Part shown: positions 7,337 to 9,127 of the stretch, in pieces
Layout of the letters: every line of letters begins with the position of its first letter
Numbering within the stretch: position 1 is the first letter of the stretch
DNA from: Rhodopirellula sp.
GTDB lineage: Bacteria; Planctomycetota; Planctomycetia; Pirellulales; Pirellulaceae
Assembly (NCBI GenBank): GCA_002714565.1
Contig: PAXU01000073.1
Span: 2,496 to 11,622, forward strand
DNA length: 9,127 nucleotides
Direction of reading: 5' to 3'
The notes under the pieces: model-generated
Told to the model about the DNA's origin: nothing
The model's database searches: none
What the model saw: the letters and a program-made list of their open reading frames with translations, nothing else
Made by a program: the position numbers and the translations under genes

Positions 7337-7354
7337 GTCGGCGCGCACGCCGAC
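7337..7354. terminator. Hairpin between convergent lipoprotein and 85-residue genes
   Basis: GTCGGCG-CGCA-CGCCGAC: a perfect 7-bp, mostly G/C stem with a tetraloop, starting 10 nt after the lipoprotein stop. A TTTTT run follows only 16 nt later (7371-7375) instead of directly, so it is not a textbook intrinsic terminator. Its position between two converging genes suggests a termination or transcript-end role for the plus strand, perhaps for both strands. Confidence 0.5.
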
Positions 7355-7357
7355 CAC

Positions 7358-7384
7358 ACAGTTGAACAAGTTTTTACAGTTGAA
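7358..7384. repeat. 9-bp direct repeat ACAGTTGAA
   Basis: ACAGTTGAA occurs at 7358-7366 and again at 7376-7384, with the TTTTT run between the copies. It lies in the 69-bp convergent gap, directly after the hairpin. It may be a small duplication or chance. Confidence 0.4.
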
Positions 7385-7396
7385 TCGCAAGCTACA

Positions 7397-7654
7397 TTAG
7401 GCAGCGTGCATATGCCAGTACTCGGCCAGCTTCTCAGGCACTTCCACTAGGTGTATTGCCGGATCACTGGATAGCACTGTTCCGATTTGATCAATCTGCT
7501 CAAGGCTATTGAGCGCAACGTCTACGAAAATCCAGCGTTTTCCACCGAATTCGCAAAACCCGCTGCTTGCACCACCGAGGTATTCGTATCGAATGTTGTA
7601 CCCAAGAGACTGGGCTAACTCGATGGCCTGATCTAGAAAATCAACAGGTGCCAT
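7397..7654 (-). CDS. Small conserved-looking protein of unknown function
   Basis: 85 residues with no signal peptide or membrane helix, so probably cytoplasmic. The pattern is an N-terminal helix (about 4-17, DFLDQAIELAQSLG), a strand (NIRYEYLGG, 20-28), a glycine-rich turn with one cysteine (SGFCEFGGKRWIFVD, 31-45), then a helix (LEQIDQIGTVLSS) and a last strand (IHLVEVP). This compact alpha/beta plan, with a Gly-Gly/Cys core and FVD, looks like a real folded family, and I recall similar short proteins in other planctomycetes without an assigned function. The start is supported by a strong ribosome site (GAGAGGA, spacing 8). It is monocistronic, with the lipoprotein gene converging on it and the histidine kinase gene diverging from it. 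Confidence 0.8.
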   Translation of the reverse strand: MAPVDFLDQAIELAQSLGYNIRYEYLGGASSGFCEFGGKRWIFVDVALNSLEQIDQIGTVLSSDPAIHLVEVPEKLAEYWHMHAA

Positions 7655-7662
7655 AATCCTAA

Positions 7663-7669
7663 TCCTCTC
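7663..7669 (-). promoter_or_regulatory. Ribosome binding site of the 85-residue gene
   Basis: GAGAGGA on the minus strand, 8 nt before the ATG at 7652-7654. It is the strongest ribosome site in the window and a main argument that this small gene is real. Confidence 0.75.
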
Positions 7670-7887
7670 CCGTGCCGCTGAATCTTGCTTCGCAGCAGCA
7701 CATATTCTTTTTTATCTAACTTCTATTTCTATTGTCGGATTATAGCGAGAAGAGATTCAGTCGCACATGCCACTTCACCGATATCTCACAAAGAGCGTAA
7801 CTCCTTTGCGCACAACATGTTAAGCCATGCGAGACAGGTAAATCAGAGGAAACAAGCTCGACCGGATAACACAGCTAAACCTTAACG

Positions 7888-7907
7888 ATTGGTAAAACAT
7901 TACCAAT
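7888..7907. repeat. 20-bp dyad just upstream of the histidine kinase gene
   Basis: ATTGGTAA-AACA-TTACCAAT: perfect 8-bp arms around a 4-bp centre, ending 28 bp before the kinase ATG. It could be an operator for a dimeric regulator or a tetraloop hairpin in the kinase leader. No U-tract follows, so it is not an intrinsic terminator. Its ATTGGTA and CCAAT ends recall the element at 6309-6325 read on the minus strand. Confidence 0.5.
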
Positions 7908-7935
7908 TCGGGCATTTGGAATTGAAATCATCGAG

Positions 7936-8748
7936 ATGGAAACTCCACAATCTGACAGCCAAAACGGCCTTGATACTTGCAATCAGGAGGTCGAAATCCT
8001 GCGTGATCAAGTTGAAGCTCTCAAGAGACAACTGATCGACGCTCAACGTCTAACGGCACTAGGCGAACTCGTTGGCACGACGACTCATGAGTTCAATAAC
8101 ATCCTCATGACCATCATGAATTACACGCAAATGGCCATGCGGCATGATGATGAGGAAATGCGGCAAAAGTCGTTTGACCGGATTTTGGATGCCAGTCAGC
8201 GAGCCGCCAAAATCACCAACTCGGTTCTCGGCATGGCTCGTAACCGATCCGACACAAAAGAGCCGACTGATTTAAGCCGCATCATCGATGATGCACTCGT
8301 GCTGCTCGAACGGGAAATGAACAAATACCGCATCTCTCTCGACGTGCAAATGGATACCGTCCCTCTTTCAGATGTGAACGGAAATCAAATTCAGCAGGTG
8401 CTACTAAACTTATTAATCAACGCCCGCCAAGCGATGCCAGATGGGGGTAACCTCTGGATACGTCTGAACCATGACAAAGATACAAACTGTAATCACCTGA
8501 TAATCCGCGACGCCGGTTCGGGCATTGCAGAAGAGAAATTGCGGAAGATATTCGATCCGTTCTTTACGACAAAAGCTGGCCCGGATAAAAGTGGTAAAGG
8601 TGGGACAGGTTTAGGGCTATCTTCCTGTAAGCACATCATTGAAGACCACCAGGGAAAGATGCGGGTGGAAAGCACCGTGGGAATCGGAACCCAGTTCACT
8701 ATCATGCTGCCGGTTTGCGAATCATCATCCAATGCTGATGCAGCGTAA
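7936..8748 (+). CDS. Soluble sensor histidine kinase, two-component system
   Basis: 270 residues with no membrane segment, so cytoplasmic. A coiled-coil stretch (about 15-40, EVEILRDQVEALKRQL) leads into a HisKA dimerisation domain with the phospho-acceptor H51 in HEFNN. The HATPase_c domain has the N box NLLINARQAM (158-167), G1 box DAGSG (192-196), F box FDPFF (206-210) and G2 box GTGLGL (223-228); all catalytic boxes are intact. The order and HEFNN form resemble the NtrB-like group. No PAS, GAF, HAMP or receiver domain is seen, so sensing must come through the coiled coil or a partner. No response regulator is in the window: an orphan kinase here. The ribosome site is weak (GAG directly before the ATG), but no alternative in-frame start exists back to TAA at 7876. 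The gene converges on the transglutaminase gene with 25 bp between stops. Confidence 0.94.
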   Translation: METPQSDSQNGLDTCNQEVEILRDQVEALKRQLIDAQRLTALGELVGTTTHEFNNILMTIMNYTQMAMRHDDEEMRQKSFDRILDASQRAAKITNSVLGMARNRSDTKEPTDLSRIIDDALVLLEREMNKYRISLDVQMDTVPLSDVNGNQIQQVLLNLLINARQAMPDGGNLWIRLNHDKDTNCNHLIIRDAGSGIAEEKLRKIFDPFFTTKAGPDKSGKGGTGLGLSSCKHIIEDHQGKMRVESTVGIGTQFTIMLPVCESSSNADAA

Positions 8749-8770
8749 TCTTGTCGACCTGCGCAAGATT
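8747..8770. terminator. Inverted repeat in the kinase/transglutaminase convergent gap
   Basis: AATCTTG (8747-8753) and CAAGATT (8764-8770) form a perfect 7-bp stem around a 10-nt loop, filling nearly all of the 25-bp gap and overlapping the kinase stop codon. It lacks a U-tract on either side. A bidirectional transcript-end hairpin is possible but unproven. Confidence 0.35.
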
Positions 8771-8773
8771 CTC

Positions 8774-9127
8774 TTAACGGACGACCTTGATCTCGATACG
8801 TCCAAGCAAATTCACGATGGAGATTAATCCACCTTCATCACCATCCGCCAGCGACGAGTCACTCAGCTTAATATGTGCGGATGTAATACCGCCGCGACCG
8901 AGTGTTGCATCGAGCGAGTGCCAATTTCCATCAACATATACCTCGGTCCACATATGGTAGAAGAACTGGACAACCGGCTCATCCGACGCGGGTGCCTGCA
9001 CACCGATCAATCCCGTAGCAACCCGTGCCGGCACATCCACAGCACGACAAAGTGCAACGAGTAGAACAGAATGCTCTGTACAGTCACCTTCTTTCTTTTC
9101 CAAAACCGTTAGTGCGGAATCAAACAC
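8774..9127 (-). CDS. Transglutaminase-like protein, C-terminal part (cut by window edge)
   Basis: The frame is open through the right edge (the codon at 9125-9127 is GTG but need not be the start), leaving 118 codons including the stop; the N-terminus is missing. The transglutaminase/peptidase-like core is clear: nucleophile Cys in EGDCTEHS (fragment residues 13-20), His in FYHMWTEVYVDGNWHSLD (56-73) and Asp73 in the same motif, giving the Cys-His-Asp triad. PARVATGL (34-41) is the usual strand after the Cys helix. The tail (HIKLSDSSL, LLGRIEIKV) matches a pattern I associate with planctomycete transglutaminase-domain proteins. Members act as proteases, amidases or cross-linkers; the substrate is not predictable here. 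Localisation cannot be judged without the N-terminus. It converges on the kinase gene. Confidence 0.88.
   Translation of the reverse strand: MFDSALTVLEKKEGDCTEHSVLLVALCRAVDVPARVATGLIGVQAPASDEPVVQFFYHMWTEVYVDGNWHSLDATLGRGGITSAHIKLSDSSLADGDEGGLISIVNLLGRIEIKVVR

Larger units (their letters stand above)
7655..7935. other. Divergent intergenic region upstream of the kinase
   Basis: 281 bp between the 85-residue gene and the histidine kinase. It contains a pyrimidine-rich AT stretch (about 7705-7735), the ribosome site of the small gene, and the 20-bp dyad at 7888-7907. No further gene is supported and no promoter could be assigned with confidence. Confidence 0.45.

Noticed and set aside
7685..7885. 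66-codon plus-strand frame upstream of the kinase
   Set aside because: Non-ATG start, no ribosome site, low-complexity mixed residues and no motif; it probably only reflects the absence of stops in a control region.
1..9127. Mobile element, phage, CRISPR, tRNA, rRNA or defence system
   Set aside because: No transposase, integrase, nuclease cassette, spaced repeats, terminal inverted repeats or RNA gene signatures were seen; the recognised genes are housekeeping, envelope or signalling genes.

Overview
The window has the look of a planctomycete chromosome (Planctomycetota, Pirellulaceae-like). Four things suggest this: roughly balanced base composition, a secreted VIT/von Willebrand A protein with the C-terminal extension I associate with that phylum, several conserved-looking but unnamed small proteins, and a transglutaminase with a planctomycete-type tail. 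The assignment is inference from protein style; no rRNA or other phylogenetic marker is present. I see no transposase, integrase, CRISPR array, tRNA or rRNA, and nothing that marks the region as an island.

Layout, left to right. (1) Positions 1-653, minus: the N-terminal 217 residues of a membrane-anchored protein with a CxxCH haem-c motif, cut by the window edge and probably a sensor or signalling protein. (2) 758-1348, minus: NadD, the NAD-biosynthesis adenylyltransferase. (3) A 273-bp divergent intergenic region rich in short dyads, with a candidate priA promoter. (4) 1622-3934, plus: PriA, the replication-restart helicase, intact with all helicase motifs and eight zinc cysteines. (5) 3960-6275, minus: a secreted VIT/vWA protein with an intact MIDAS. 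(6) A 371-bp divergent intergenic region. (7) 6647-7327, plus: a lipoprotein of unknown function. (8) 7397-7654, minus: a small 85-residue protein of unknown function. (9) 7936-8748, plus: a compact soluble histidine kinase with no recognisable sensor or receiver domain. (10) 8774-9127, minus: the C-terminal part of a transglutaminase-like protein, cut by the right edge.

From nadD rightward the genes alternate strands, so almost every gene is its own transcription unit; only nadD and the gene at 1-653 could be co-transcribed. Three convergent junctions are short (25, 69 and 25 bp), and each holds an inverted repeat without an adjacent U-tract. The VIT/vWA and histidine-kinase genes each have a perfect 8-bp-arm dyad just upstream of the start codon.

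The genes do not form an obvious pathway. NadD and PriA are housekeeping. The others are envelope or signalling proteins of the kind scattered through planctomycete genomes. I find no convincing new multi-gene system; the better leads are the truncated haem-c sensor, the orphan kinase with its upstream dyad, and the tandem hairpins upstream of the VIT/vWA gene.
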